NCBI RefSeq assembly: GCF_028331445.1
Contig: NZ_JAQMHX010000004.1
Span: 1 to 64,000 of the forward strand
DNA from: Candidatus Phyllobacterium onerii
Lineage (GTDB): Bacteria > Pseudomonadota > Alphaproteobacteria > Rhizobiales > Rhizobiaceae
Length of the DNA: 64,000 nucleotides
Direction: 5' to 3'
The notes beneath the pieces are model-generated. The model ran no database searches. It worked only from the letters and a program-made list of their open reading frames with translations, and was not told where the DNA came from. The translations under genes and the position numbers were made by a program. Positions 63,658-64,000 of the stretch are shown here, piece by piece. Each line of letters starts with the position of its first letter. The first letter of the stretch is position 1.

Positions 63658-64000
63658 CTAGCAGATCCCATAAATCTGCAGAAGGCCCTTCATGCGGCTA
63701 ACCGCAAGCTCCGGCTTGTCCAGGACATTGGCCTGGTCAGCAAGCCGGAAGACTTCCGCGTAGTGGACAATGCCGCGGGCGGACTGCATGCCGGCCGGCA
63801 TGGTGAAGTGGCTTTGATGGCCGTTGAGCCAGGCGAGGAATACCACCCCGGCCTTGTAGTATTGAGTAGGCGCCTCGAAAATCTTGCGCGACAGCGGTAT
63901 GGTCGGCTCGATGACGTCGCGGAAGGCCTGCGTTTCGCCTTTCGCAAGTTGCGCCAAGGCCTTGGACGCCGAGGGTGCAACCGCATCGAAGATGCCCAGC
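63658..64000 (-). CDS. DUF993 family protein, C-terminal part
   Basis: The reverse strand encodes the last 113 residues of a DUF993 (dihydrodipicolinate-synthase-like barrel) protein; the gene continues past the window end. Typical segments are VIEPTIPLSRKIFEAPTQYY, FLAWLNGHQSHFTMPAGMQS and FRLADQANVLDKPELA. The family is often found with sugar catabolism genes in rhizobia and may act as an aldolase; the substrate is unknown. Confidence 0.8.
   Translation of the reverse strand, partial: LGIFDAVAPSASKALAQLAKGETQAFRDVIEPTIPLSRKIFEAPTQYYKAGVVFLAWLNGHQSHFTMPAGMQSARGIVHYAEVFRLADQANVLDKPELAVSRMKGLLQIYGIC

Overview
The window reads as the chromosome of an alphaproteobacterium of the order Hyphomicrobiales (Rhizobiales), most like Phyllobacteriaceae/Brucellaceae. 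The basis is gene content: a glpR-glpD-glpSTPQUV glycerol cluster, a RutR-controlled pyrimidine-degradation cluster, tamA-tamB, KdpDE and many rhizobial-type ABC importers. The genus is an inference. There are no rRNA genes and no CRISPR array; one intact tRNA (Gln, CTG) was found.

Layout. 1-3.7 kb: edge of a surface-polysaccharide locus (rmlA/rfbA cut by the window start, two family-2 glycosyltransferases, phosphomannomutase). 3.73-16.99 kb: a relic genomic island. An intact tRNA-Gln gene lies at the right end and a 45-bp copy of its 3' end, with one mismatch, at the left end. Two decayed tyrosine-recombinase fragments lie inside. The cargo is mainly molybdenum (or another oxyanion) acquisition: two FecCD-type periplasmic-protein/permease pairs that share one ATPase, a Mop-domain molbindin, a ModA-like protein without a signal peptide, a TsaA-like protein and a divergent DUF2325 protein. 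Two 24-bp ModE-like palindromes sit in the two divergent promoter regions. Other cargo is a PQQ-type sugar dehydrogenase, a DUF3644 gene broken by two frameshifts, and a small unknown gene.

17-22 kb: housekeeping and stress genes with local regulators (NIPSNAP/TetR pair, DMT exporter, SRPBCC/ArsR pair, YHS-like protein, OsmC protein, SDR). 22-25.4 kb: kdpDE without kdpFABC nearby. 25.5-34.8 kb: rutR, a RutR-like operator, then aminotransferase, carbamoyl-beta-alanine hydrolase, dihydropyrimidinase and an ABC importer with an embedded acetyltransferase gene. Together these would import pyrimidines or related compounds and run the last steps of reductive pyrimidine breakdown; dihydropyrimidine dehydrogenase is not here. 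34.8-44 kb: ilvD, a lone Lrp ligand-binding domain, tamA and tamB.

44-54.9 kb: a sugar-acid catabolism cluster on the minus strand (fumarylacetoacetase-family hydrolase, SDR, IlvD/Edd dehydratase, complete CUT1 ABC importer, second SDR, DenD-like dehydrogenase) with a divergent LacI regulator. The enzyme set fits dehydration, C4 oxidation and hydrolysis of a 3-deoxy-diketo acid. 54.9-63.6 kb: glpR with a perfect 17-bp inverted repeat at its start, glpD, then glpSTPQUV for glycerol uptake; the two ATPases carry complementary defects. The window ends in a convergent DUF993 gene behind a strong terminator.
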